Assembly: GCA_013396755.1 (NCBI GenBank)
Contig: VWZF01006093.1
Span: 248,001 to 312,000, forward strand
From: Sclerurus mexicanus
Lineage: Eukaryota > Chordata > Aves > Passeriformes > Furnariidae
DNA: 64,000 nt
Direction: 5' to 3'
Within the stretch, counting starts at the first letter, position 1; each line of letters starts with the position of its first letter. Both the position numbers and the translations under genes were made by a program. Shown here in pieces: positions 39,292 through 51,445 of this stretch. Under the pieces are notes generated by a model. That model worked only from the letters and a program-made list of their open reading frames with translations. It searched no databases and had not been told where the DNA came from.

Positions 39292-41448
39292 AAATGAGAT
39301 TGAACTAAAATCCTGAATCTGAATAATTGAAAGTTTGGGAATATCTGTCTTTGATTTTGAGCCCTGGTCATCTCTGATTCTGTAGAGTTACAGCATGTTT
39401 TAAAGGCCTGGGATGTTTTCCTTTTATTTAATAGTCCTGTTATTCTGATATGTTGGTTTGTTCAATGTACTTTTTATTACATTGTAAATGCTTCTGAGTT
39501 ATTACAAAACCACCCTTCTGAATGTGGTTTTACTTGGCAAGAAAACATTAGTCTTATTGTTATGCACGACCTACTTGGGATTTATTGTAAAATTAAAAGT
39601 ATTGTAGAAGAAAGAACAAGAGAGCAAAACCAATGAAAAATGCCAAGAAATCATACAAGATCTAAGTGAACGACAGGCTTGAAATAACTGGTGTGTCTCA
39701 TCTTTGATTCATTGCTCTGTGTTTTCACAACATTAATCATTCCAGAAGTGCTGTCACTTCGTATTTGTGAACTGTGAAGGTCCATCAGGGCAAGAGCCTG
39801 TACATGTTCCTGGATTGCACATCGGAAATGACTGTGATTGTTATCACTTCGGGCACAGGGACATTGTGTGGAAATTTGCAAACAAAAGTAGCAACTTAAT
39901 CAGTGACAGAGTGAGTCTGACAGCCACTCTGCCACTTCCCTGGGAATGCAGGGGAATCCACGGGTGCCAGTATGCCTGGGATCACCAGAAATAAATTCAT
40001 ATTTAGATTGCCTGAAGGACACGTCAAAGACATCTGAGCAGCTTCTTACTATTAAAAAATAATTAAAACCATTTCACTTCACTATTACTATAATGTTTTG
40101 AATTTGTATTGAGCAAACATGAGTCTTAAATCAATATCTAAACAGGTTTTAACCTGTTTCTTAACATGCTGTATAATTTGCAAATATACGTCTGGTGGCT
40201 TCTGTTTTCTCCTGTAAAATCAGATATATTGTCAAATTGCTGCACACAAACTGCCCATCTCTTTGTCTGCCAATCCATTTCTAATATATGCCCCCCTTCC
40301 TCTATCATTTGCTATGTCTGTTGTTCTGTACGTGTACTTATGAACATAGAGTAGTTTTTCATCTATGAATTTATTTGTGCTATCTTTGTTATGAACACCA
40401 AGAAGAACTCTGCATCAGCCACAGAAAGAAAAACTACTGACAATGAGTTAGTAGACATGAAATTAAAGACTGAAGGCTTCCCCACTTTAGCTCGTGATTT
40501 CATGACTTACAAAGGAATGCCTCACAATAACACTGACTTCCAGGAAGAGCTGGGATTATGATAAACTGAAGTAGGAGTGAATATTCTTGCCAGATCTTAA
40601 AACAAAAACAACCAAAAAAAACCACAGGGGAAAAAATGTTTCTCCTAAAGTAGGGCTTTAGGATGAAGACTCTTCCATCATTCCTTTTCATTTGTTTGCT
40701 TTTTACAGTGACTTAAGTGCGGGAATACCTCCAGAAGATTTAAATTTCCCTAAACTTAAGCATCTTAAGAATATTTTTTTCCTACAGAATTAAAATAAAA
40801 GAAGGGATTTTCAATCCAATTTTCTTGCCACTACTGCTGAGTTTGTGCTCAGTGCAAAATAGCCAGATTCTACTACTCATCATTGCAACTTCAGTATGCT
40901 TATTGCTTTAGCAGTTAATGGAAATGATATTACTTATTCCCAGTATATGAGTTCTCTAGAGAAACATGCAGTTTTACATTTCTCACTCAGAGACTGTGGC
41001 ATTCAAGGAATAAACTCACAGCAAGGAATTGATCCCCATAATCATAACTTGAACCTTACTCCAGCAACTGGGGATGAAGCAGATTGTATTCAAACACGTT
41101 TACTTAAAGGAAATATGATTGCTCCCTTTCAAAATCTCCAGAGGAATGTAGTGAAAAGAGGGGCTAGAATTGTCTCTATGTGCTTTGTCTGCTCTTATAT
41201 TTCCTATAAAAAAAGGTCTTATCTTCCTACACAATTATTAAAGCCATAAAAGGATATATCTCTTGAACGATGCCATTTCAGATAAACCAAGGCACTTTTA
41301 TCTTATTAAGTTTCATAGTCTTTTCTGCAGGCTAATTTGAGTACCTGATATTATATTATATGGTTTAGTGATCTTCAGTTCTTTCCACTGCTGCTTGTAA
41401 AAAAAAGAGCTTTATAATCTATTTTGGGGAAATAGCTCATTCTTATTT

Positions 41449-41478
41449 TATATATGCATACATGTATGTGCATATGTA
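41449..41478. repeat. 30-nt alternating purine-pyrimidine tract
   Basis: Strict alternation over 30 bases, with the perfect palindrome catacatgtatg at 41457-41468. Confidence 0.8.
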
Positions 41479-43431
41479 AACAGTTGTGCATGTGTAGTGA
41501 ATATGTGACAGTTTCAATCTGAGATTTTTATGCATTTTTATAATTTTAAGAATCATTGGGAGTATTTTGCAAGCTGTTTATTTATATAGTTTAATACACT
41601 GTTTGACAGGTATTAAAGCAACCAGATCCATCAGCACAGGAAGAAATGTAATTTTTGAGGGCTGCACATGTTTTGGCAGGACTGTCTTCCCAGTATGCAG
41701 AGTTACACATTATAATGCTGAGAATTATAGGTATCTCTGGAGGCACCTAGAGATTAATGCATATATATATAGAATTTCAAAAATGGGAAGAAAAGGTGTT
41801 AGAGTCTGTACTAGAAGTTAACATTTTTATAGTGCTGTGGGAAACTGAAGTTCTTAGTTTACTACTACAGATATTCTTGGAAATTTCATTTATTTGTGAC
41901 TTAAAATTATAAAGTGATTCCAGCAGAAAGGTATCAACATAACTTTTTATTGTCTGTATTAGAACTAAGGTAAACATTGTCACATATCCAGAACATCTAT
42001 CTTTAAAGTGCTTGTGCCTAGATTATTGTAATAAAAGTTAAGAATCTTGAGTACAACCAAATTTTATAGGACATAAATGAACATTGCTGCCTACCTACAT
42101 TATAGCTGATAATTTAAGACAATTATTATGTATAGACTCGTGTAAGTCTATGCACATAAATGGTGTGAGAATATATAAACCTTTGTCTAGATATTAATTG
42201 CTGATAGACTGAAGTATTTCAGCAGATTTCAGGTTTCTGCCTCCCTGGGTTCTTCAGGGGAATGGATTTTACAGCACACAGAAGCTTTCCTCTTTGCTAT
42301 ATTAGGTACCAGTTGACAAGAACATCTTTCTTCAATATAAACTGGAATCATGATGTTGTAGCCAAATACTGGACACAAGACAGAAATCATAACAAAATAT
42401 TTGCCATTTTGGGGTGAGGGAAAGGAGGAGAAACGGACGGGGCTCTTGATATTAGCATTCTGTGTAGTGTAGATAGGATTCTTTTAAACATTTTTCACTA
42501 AATAAGCTGTGTTGAGGTGAGGGATCTCATCTGCTTACAAACACCTCGTCTGCTCAGCTGCTTTAACTTGCAAAGGCCTCACTGAGAGTCAGAAGTTGGT
42601 ATCAGGATGTTCTTTCCTCTAGGAGACCACGAACCATGCTGTCCATGCAGATAAATATTCAGTTTCTATTTTACCCTGTGTTCTGAGGTAAAGTTAGCTG
42701 TATAAACACTAATTATAGACACAAGCATTACCATTCCTGCACTTTATGTGTTTTTTGAACAAAGCAAAACCATACTGTTGCTCAGTACTTACTGGGTGCC
42801 AGTGAAAAATCATGGGCATCATGGACAGGGAGTACATAATAAGATTTACATTTTTGTTAACAATGAAACTAGAGGAAATTTTCATTACTCCCTGTCACCT
42901 AGGGAACAAGATGAGATCACTTTCAGTTCTCCTCACCACTAGATTATTTGTGATAGAAGCACACCTATGGAGGATATGAATCCATAGTGCACAGGTGATG
43001 AGTTCCAATGAGTGTTTTAAGAGTGGTGGGATGCCTGGAGTGGATGTTTTGTGGAACTCTCTGGGATGAAGGTAAAAATTAATAGTTGCCTGGAACAGCA
43101 GGGAAGTTGTTTTATGGGCCAGTAAATTTTGAATTCCTGTAGTCCCATATGTACTGAAATTGCAGTATTTTCAGTGGTTTTGGTGCATTTAAACTTCCAA
43201 TTTATGCTTTCAAAAAAGATTCCAAATTAAGACAGTACATTATTGGCAGTCAACACCATAATACAATGTCCCAGGTTTTCAGCTGACTTTGAAACTTTGT
43301 ATCAGGTTAATGAAAGGCAGAGGGTAATCTCTGAAACCTATCCTGGAAAGATAGAGAAATGGTAAAAAACCCCAAACATTTGTGAATTCTTCATCACGGA
43401 GATCATAAAATAGAGAACTTTCTGTACGATA

Positions 43432-43446
43432 CATATATATATATAT
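43432..43446. repeat. Short (AT)n microsatellite
   Basis: About seven AT units following 'acgatac'. Confidence 0.75.
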
Positions 43447-45027
43447 GAGAAATACAAAAAGAACAAACTTGTGCAAAGAATAGAACATAATGCCATTGAG
43501 TCTTAATTTCACAACCTTTCCTGGAAAAGTGTTTTCATACAAAGAATACCAAAAATCTGCTCACATGTCATAGTGATTAGTGTAAGAAGCCAGGCAGAAT
43601 TAAAAATACGTTAAGTAATACACTATTAAATCATTATACTACCTCCTGTAACACATGCAGATTCCAAACTACACTACAATTTCCTCAGTTCACTGAAAGT
43701 TTAGATATAAGCTGGCAGAGTAATATAGCAACCAGAACTATTTATGCAGTTTAAGATTGTATTTTTCAAGAATCATATGTAATGTAGTGAGGAGATATTT
43801 CAGTATAACTAATTTTAAGTCATCGGTGCATTCTCTAGGTGACTAAATATTCTTCTACACAGAATTCATTCCAAAATTTATCATTCTGAAAAGTAGTCCT
43901 CACAAAAAAATATCTTTGCCAAAGGAAATTAATTAGTTCCACATTTTAATAGAAAGCTATTTTTAAAAAAATCCTCACAAATGTTAATTTATTTAGGGTA
44001 ATATCACAGATGTTGCATTTTCTATAATTCTCTTCCCCTTCAGTGTATATTGGGGAGGGTTCATGTTTTTAGTCAACTATATAATAGAATTATTTTAGTT
44101 TATAGAATAAAGTGGATTAGAAAGTTATATCAAGAGAAAAAAATACATTTCACACTAATAAAATTTGCAAATGTTAACACTAAACTGGATAATTCTTTTA
44201 ACCAGAAATATTACTAATCAGTAGAAAATGAGAACATATTGTTATGATTTACTTGTTATAAGTAGCTTCCTTATGGGACCATTTAATCACATTTGATGTG
44301 GTTCTCAGTTTTGCTGCTTATTGACTTTATTAAGCCCTAAGGTTGAAAAACTGAGATATATAGATTTTTTGATTTTAGATCTAGAAGTGACCAAGCTTTT
44401 AGAATGATGTAAAACTTCAAGAACAAATTGGAAAGGTTTCTAGTCACATGGTTCATGAACAACTGAAACTCAACCTTCATGCTCCATCTTACTCATATTT
44501 GAATATTACACTATTGAGTAAACCTAACTGGGGCAGTCTTTTAATATCTTGTAACAAAGAAATATACGTTGCCCATATCTTGTCTTAACTGGCATAGCAA
44601 GGATTATTTCTATTTATAATAAAATACAGTAATAAACAACAAAAAAATTTTTGCTTCCAGTTTCCTAAGATTCCAGTGGGATGCCAATACAGTATGTTCT
44701 TTCACCACTATTATCTGTTATTACCTATTACATTTTATGTACTTTACTGTGTAACATAACATGGTATGGAGATGCCAAGCCACCACTGACACAATCCATA
44801 AATTGATTGATTTTCAGAGATTGTAGTTTCTAAAGTAGCATAATAAAAGTAATTTGAGTACAAGAAATTACTGCCAATTCACAATTGCATAGCTGATTCA
44901 TGCACTAATTTCTCAGATGGTTCTGCAGACTGCCTCCCTACAGAGGTATATTCATACATTCAGATACCTCCTCAGTGAAAGTTTTCATTTTGCTGCTTTT
45001 GTCTATCCAGAACAGTTTCTTTTATTT

Positions 45028-45145
45028 ATATCATTGTGTGGTTTGCTTTTCTTGTTTGGCAGTTTTGGGGGTTTTTTTGTTTCATTGGTTTTTTGGTCTT
45101 GGTTTTGGTTTCTTGAATTTTTTTAAAAATTTTATTTTTGTAGTT
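45028..45145. repeat. T/G-rich low-complexity tract
   Basis: Long runs of T interrupted by G on the + strand. The overlapping frames of 69 and 95 codons, rich in F, L and G, are an artefact of this composition. Confidence 0.65.
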
Positions 45146-45840
45146 TTAATTCAGGAGACTCCTCTTTTAATTGACTTTCTTCTAGAAGTTTCATTAGGAG
45201 ATGAGTTTTCTTTTTCTCAGTTCAAAGAAGATTTTACTGTAGAGTTTGATTTCAAATATTGAACCTGCAAAATTAGGTCTGACGCAAAGTAATAAAAAAT
45301 CCTGAGAATAATGAAAAAAAAGTCACTAAAAAGAACTATAAAATATCATATAATTGGCCTGATCTTTACCTAAAGTATTCTTTACCCATCCTCCCCAACA
45401 ATGGACTTTTCAGTCTGTCCACAGAAGAATCCCTATCCATATTTTATTACCTATGCTGTTATATAGCTTTTCACCTAATATGTAAAAATAAATTCCATTT
45501 ACTAAAGCTTCATGGACGTGGAAAACAGGTTATTCACTTTCACTTTGTAGTTTTATGTCATTCTAATAAGTTATTTTCTTGCAAGACTTCTTATTAAGCT
45601 AAACATTTCTAAGTCTTTCACTTTTCTAGGTTTACGACCACTCTGTCTTCTGTACACTTTCCCAAATAATGCACATAATTTTTGAATTACAACACTCAGA
45701 ACTGGAAACAAAACTGCTACAGACACTATACTGATGCTGAATGCAGCAGAAAGATTACTTCATGTGTTATGGAATAATTTCATACATATGTTATCCCTGT
45801 TTTTTTTCCAACTGTTTGGTTTTTAGTTTTGTTTTGTGGT

Positions 45841-45857
45841 TTGTTTGTTTGTTTTTA
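45841..45857. repeat. (TTTG)n microsatellite
   Basis: About four TTTG units inside a longer T/G-rich stretch beginning near 45798. Confidence 0.75.
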
Positions 45858-46514
45858 CTAGCTGAGAGATTCTTCTACATTCATAGCACACTTCTATTTC
45901 AATGAAGGTTGCTATCAAACCAAGCTCAACCACCATGAGGACCAATGTCATCAGTATATTGGCAGTCAACTGAATGAGAGAGATCCGTATCAGTCAGCTA
46001 GGGCCGAATCAAACAGTGTTTCATCATTGCGTGAGGACAATGCAGCTGTGGTTTCACTCATCACAGTGAAATTGCATTCATTTAATTATGCTTTATATCC
46101 AGACAGTAAACATACAAAATGCCAAAGATTCAGACATTCAAGGATTTAAGGAAAAATATATTTGACATGTTTGGAACATTTGGTTTGGAAAATGCATATG
46201 TTTGTTTCAACATGAAGTAGTTGAAAAAGATATACACACTCTGCAAGTCATTGTTTCTCTGTCAGGAACAGAATTAGGGAAACCACAATATTGTGATTTA
46301 AGGTTAAGATATAAAAACCATCTAAGTAAGAAATCAAAATGATGAGGTGCAATATTACAGAAATCTGTAAAACTGCAAAAACAAGTACAGAATAATTAAT
46401 TGTCCAAGCATTGTGCAAATAATTACTATTATTAATGTGCAACTGGAAAAGTAACAGGCTTATTTTCCTGCTGCCTTAAGGATAGAAATCTGGGTATATT
46501 GAATTTTTAAAACC

Positions 46515-46532
46515 AATAAAATAAAATAAAAT
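46515..46532. repeat. (AATAA)n microsatellite
   Basis: Three to four AATAA units. Confidence 0.75.
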
Positions 46533-46630
46533 ACAGAGTTTCCAGAGCCAGCTTTCTTCAAAAATGTTTGTTTGACTACGTATAGAGTTGCTGGATTACT
46601 TTTCTGGTTCCTCTTAAATTGAAACCCAAA

Positions 46631-46678
46631 AATATATTTCATAACCAATATATTTCATAACTACTATATTTCATAACC
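46631..46678. repeat. 16-bp tandem repeat, three copies
   Basis: Unit aatatatttcataacc at 46631, 46647 and 46663; copies 2 and 3 carry one and two changes. A small AT-rich minisatellite. Confidence 0.85.
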
Positions 46679-48442
46679 AAAGATTTGTGAAAGCCTCATA
46701 TACCACATATCCCCCAAATGTCTTTCTGTGAGTCCAGTTTGTGTAGCAGTCATTTCAAGCTTACACTTTGGCTTAGTAAGGTTGTTTTCTTAAATTTACT
46801 GAAATCATCGTTATGCATCCTGTATTATCTTAATGTAGGTAATCAGGTAAGATTGTTTCAAATGTGATGCAGATTAGTGTTTTAACATTTGCGCATTATT
46901 CATTGCCTTTATGTGCCATCCATGTTCATTTTCCCTGATTCCCAATGGTCATATATGGTCAGAAATAGTGGAAAGATATATCCTGGTTGTTCTCTACTCG
47001 TTGGATCTGTAATACCAAAAGGCTGCATCACTGCAAATTTTTCCTTTTATCAATCTTTTCTCACTGACAAATAGTTTGTAGAATATATTATATTTTAAAA
47101 TAAATGCAATGTTGGCTTTTTCAATACACAAAATCTCTTTTCTCAGTGATAAAGTCCTTTCTAACCCCTTTTTACTTCTGCAAAAGTCAAAGAAATTCTA
47201 TGGTATTCTATGTGTTATTCCCACTAGGGCTTTTTGTGCATTTATAAAATGCAAATCACATCAAATGTCACTTCTATATCTCACTCTCCAAGGCAGTTTG
47301 TCAGCATGGGGAGGCATGACCCTCCCTCAAACAGAAAAATAAAAAGAGGAACTGAACTTTCACTGGCTGTGTTGTGATATAGCATTACTAGTACATATTC
47401 ATGTATCCAAAGCAAGACAACAATAAAATGTTGTTACAATATATCACTGATCATTGTCTTTCTAAAATTCAAAATTATGTGCAGTCTGTGGTAGGAGAGG
47501 CAGAACAATCTGTTGTTACCTTGCATTCTTGTTCTAAGGCACTGTATGAAAACTTCACGTCATCTGGATATCATAGCAGTTCTTAATATAGAGCTACGTG
47601 GGATCTACAGTATTTGTTCAAAGTAAAAGAAAAAGCTCTTAATTTATTTATCAGCCAGTTGACACAGACCCTTATCATTTACTTATACCCTAAGTTACAG
47701 TTTCCATTTTAATAGTTCTATTAGTGTTTGGGAGGTTTCTATGAAAATCATTCAATAAACATTGTCTGGAAAAAGCTAGACACTTTTAATGTATAATCCT
47801 CTGGAATGTTTATTAACCAATAACACCGAACATTCTGACAGTTTTATTTCTGAGAATGTTATAATGTTCTTATGTATCCCACTGGTAATTCAGCATTACC
47901 CAAAACTCCTGTACAATGTAATGAGTCTTACTGAAAGCAGATGCAGCCAAATTATTAACAAGGACATCAATGTAGTATTGAAAGCCATATAGTGGGAGTA
48001 GTGAGATAGGGGGGAAAAGACAAGAATGCAGAAAAGAATTTTGTTTTGCTAAAAAAAAAAATAAAAAAATCAAAACTGAAATAAATAGTGTAATAAGTAG
48101 ATTCATTGAAAAGAGAATTTCATTATGTATTTTATATTTAATGTTAAATTCAGACTCTTTCGACAAATCAAATTAATTATAGGATGAAGGAGTCCTAAAA
48201 AATAATCCCTAAATGTTCTTGAATTTACTTCTGTGAATAGTTTTCTGCCTGCCACGTTTTCCGTGAGACCACCCTGCAAGGATCCTTTTATCACCTGTTA
48301 AATAGATGCTATTGCTCTTAACTAACCACAAAGAAAGCTCAGTTTAGTACACTTAATACAATGTCTCCAAAGAAGGGAAAACTTCAGATGAAGCTCCATG
48401 CTTGGTCATAATGAACTTGGTAAATGTTGGCTTCCTGCAATA

Positions 48443-48522
48443 AAAATAATAGGTCAAATCTTGGCCTCTTGAAGTCAATGGGAATTTTGGCATTGCTTTA
48501 GCAGGGCCAGTATTGCAACCAA
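48443..48522. repeat. Ancient sauropsid palindromic repeat fragment (tentative)
   Basis: The run 'ggtcaaatcttggcctcttgaagtcaatgggaattttggcattgctttagcagggccagtattgcaacc' is quoted here only as landmarks: 'ggtcaaatcttgg', 'gaagtcaatggg' and 'cagggccagtatt'. In order these fit a common, partly palindromic, old repeat of turtles, crocodilians and birds. The family name is uncertain. Confidence 0.45.
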
Positions 48523-50324
48523 TTAATCTGCTGAGCAGACTGAAAGAAGTGGGTGAATGAAGGAAGGGGAATTAATGTAACAGAACCTCTACATTTCTTC
48601 AGTCCTTGTTTAACCTTTCTTTGCCTGAGTGAGTAACTCTTGATACTCCAGAGATGTGCTCACAGAAACTATTGTGGCCAATATACTGAACACCAAATAT
48701 TTACAAAAGCATTTAATGAGTAATTCTGAAACAGGAAAGTCAGTTTTGTTGTTATAAGGAGTCAGTCTCAGATTCAATCTGAGACTGTTTTAGGGGTGAG
48801 TAACCAAGGGCAATTGCCCAAGACTGGGTACCATGGGGAGTGTGTTAGATTGTAATAATTGAAAATATGCCTCAATCTATGCCTTGCTCTTTCTAGTCAA
48901 AACTGCTGTAACTCCACACAGATGCAGTTCTTTCCATTGCAATTCTTTCTGTAATGTGCGTAAAGTAACAGGCAAAAAATACTTAGAAATATAAATGTCT
49001 TTATATAATTATATCCCTATCTGTGGGCTTTTTTATTGACATGTGAAAACATCTAATTTCTGATTTCTGATGTATAATAAATGTACTTACCACATTTTAG
49101 CATGCGTTTTCACAGGCATCCATTACACACATGCGTCATGTGGCCCATGTGGCAGTGTCAGAAAGCTGCAGATTAACATATCAAGCACTGTACAGCCACA
49201 CCACAGAAATACTATGCTGCTATCTGAAAACAAAAGACATTGGGTGTGAGGAAATGTGTGTGTTGGTAACCCATCATGAGCAGTACCATGACCAAAGAGC
49301 CCTATTTCATTAGGAAATGAAGTTTGTTCAGATGTTCCAGAATCAGTCTCCATATTCTGGAACAACCAGTTTCTGGGGCTCATTCATAGTGCTTATTTGA
49401 AATTGAGGGATAAAAAAATTAAACACATTACTGGTTAGGAAACAAAAAGCAAAAGGTGTCTATGTCTTATGAAGAAGAGACATACAGGCAAAATACTTCT
49501 GAACACAAAAGCATGGTATAGAAATGTAATGCATATGTAAAATTTCCCTTAAACTATATCAGTATAACATTCATCTCACAGTAAGAAACTAAATCAGAAC
49601 ATTAAACTTACATTGAGAGTGGAAAACAGTGACATCCATTGCAGATACTACTTTACAAGACACAGTTTTCCTTGGCTGTTAAATCTCATTTAAATACTTA
49701 CCAGAGTATTCAAAAATAAATTTTATCAACCTCTTAAAACACTCCACAGGTTTCCATCCCATAGTGGTTCCCTGGCAATTCAATCCAACTTTTTTGTTAT
49801 CTGAAATTGTAGGACATCCACTTTAGTTTTGACTGTGATGGGTATTGCTTCTTCACACTGGGGGAAGCAAACGAACAAACAAACAAATAAAACATCAACA
49901 ACTGTCTTATGAGGGAAGTATTTTATATTGTGGCAGTGTTCTTTCTTTGTAAAAGTGTTTATAAAACTAATAGGTGAACATAAATGATCAAACTAGTCAT
50001 AAATATTTTGCAAGCTCAGCTGAAGTGGCTCATTAGAACGTCTAACAGTAGTGACCCCTAAGCACAGGTATGTCTATAGATAAGACGAAAGCAGCTGTTC
50101 TTATTAATCACACTGTATATCTGACTCCTGTTCCTTTTTTTTCAGTCTTTAAACCAGCTCCATCTGGTTCTTATGATTTAGTTGTGCAGTTTACCTTTCA
50201 CAGTGAAATATGTTTACTGCTACAGGAGCAGGCCCAATGTGATTAAAAGTATTAGACAAAACAGTGGTTGATTAAGCCTGGAATCGGCTAACCACAAAAA
50301 ACCATGATCGGCCGCAAAGTGAAA
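48523..50324. other. Intron 1 segment, no gene seen
   Basis: AT-rich sequence; an (ACAA)n-like run lies at about 49869-49889. The two overlapping frames of 60-86 codons near 49.1-49.4 kb are not recognisable. Confidence 0.6.
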
Positions 50325-50412
50325 CTGGACCAAATCCTCAGTGGGTGTAAACTGGCTGGACTCCAGCTAGTTTCACTGGAAGGTCTTGAAAACGATATTC
50401 TGGGCCACCTTT
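50325..50412. repeat. Ancient palindromic amniote repeat fragment (tentative)
   Basis: Landmarks 'ggaccaaatcctcagtgg', 'gtgtaaactggc' and 'tggactcca', followed by a more decayed second half ending near 'ctgggccacc', resemble one arm of an old palindromic repeat common in reptile genomes. Diverged; family not certain. Confidence 0.4.
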
Positions 50413-51289
50413 CTTTATGTTAATACTTTGTGGAGCGCATCAAGCCAGAACAATGCTTGTATAGGAAACAATCTCATCATACTGAATACTAGCTCTGGGT
50501 TTATGGTCTGCTGTGACAGGGCAAGGACTCCAGCAGCCAGAAGGCAATGATCCTGCCTATGGTAATTCAAACACAAGAAGTGCCCCCCTCCGGCATACTC
50601 AGTTTATTTAGAGGATCTTAATTCAGATTCTGTTCAACAGACTGCCAATGCAACCCAAATATCAAGACAACAAAAGCAAAGGAGTAAAGCAGTTTTCTAT
50701 GCCTTTTAGTCAATCACTTCCTTCTCTTATTGCCATGACAGTGTCTCCATTCTTTTACAATTTTTTGGTCACAGTTAAACTAAGATGCATTCATTGCTGA
50801 GTGTATGAAAATCTTTGTGGGGATCTAACCAAATGAAAAATCATATTGCTGAATGACTATGAGACAGGCACAAAGCAGGGGAGGTAGGATACGGTAGGAT
50901 CTCTTCCAGAAAGAACTTACACATAAGTTATGATGCACAAGTAGAGCTTGGTGTTTCCCTGTGGTGTGCTTTACTGTTCATTTTGGAGCTGCCATGACAT
51001 GTCCATGACAAATGCTCACTGCAACCTTGACACAGATGGAGTCAGGCAGGGCCTGCTTCAATTCATGCCAGCAGGCCATGATACTTGGAAAAATATTGGG
51101 GCTCCAGGACTGAAAGGAGCAGATAGTCAGGTCCCTATCCCAACAGTCACAGGGTCAAATGAAACTTGTGCTTCCACAGGAAACATTAGAATTTTTGCTT
51201 TTGACAAGAATGGCAGCAGTGCACCCTTATGTCACCAAAATGCCTAAACAGGTAAAAATACTACAGTTACAACCTATTCTCTTTTACAG
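50413..51289 (+). other. ANGPT1: 3' end of ANGPT1 intron 1
   Basis: Nothing recognisable apart from the pyrimidine tract and ttttacag acceptor directly before exon 2. The 99-codon frame at 50948-51247 ends before the acceptor and is not coding as far as I can tell. Confidence 0.7.
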
Positions 51290-51445
51290 CTTGAGAACTA
51301 CATTGTGGAAAACATGAAATCAGAGATGGTACAGCTGCAGCAGAATGCTGTGCAGAACCACACTGCCACCATGCTTGAGATAGGGACCAGCCTCCTCAGC
51401 CAAACAGCAGAGCAGACAAGAAAACTTACAGATGTTGAAACCCAG
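51290..51445 (+). CDS. ANGPT1: ANGPT1 exon 2 (start of the coiled-coil region)
   Basis: This exon encodes 52 residues, from LENYIVENMKSEM to the end KLTDVETQ, nearly identical to human angiopoietin-1 residues 100-151 as recalled. The differences seen are conservative, such as MVQL where human has MAQI. The acceptor is a T-rich tract ending in ttttacag just before CTTGAG, and the donor is CAG followed by gtatgt. The exon starts and ends on codon borders (phase 0/0). It covers the first part of the helical oligomerisation region that assembles angiopoietin into dimers to tetramers. It keeps the N-glycosylation sequon NHT, equivalent to human Asn122. The open frame running past 51445 into the intron is not coding. 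ANGPT2 and ANGPT4 differ clearly in this stretch, so the paralogue call is firm. Confidence 0.97.

Larger units (their letters stand above)
39292..48442. other. Intron 1 segment, AT-rich, simple repeats only
   Basis: No gene recognised. A 75-codon frame starting at a GTG (39767-39994) lies about 480 bp after the long open frame and may or may not be related. Otherwise it holds AT microsatellite-like and T/G-rich runs, listed separately. Confidence 0.55.

Noticed and set aside
39767..39994. 75-codon frame with several cysteines and tryptophans
   Set aside because: It begins at GTG, is preceded closely by a stop, and resembles no known domain. It could be part of the same relic as the long frame at 38.4 kb, but nothing links them.
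44917..45262. Hydrophobic frames of 69 and 95 codons resembling membrane proteins
   Set aside because: They come from a T/G-rich low-complexity tract that encodes F, L and G in any frame.
50948..51247. 99-codon frame just before exon 2 as a possible alternative exon
   Set aside because: It does not read into exon 2, has no convincing donor that would join it in phase, and does not resemble angiopoietin sequence.
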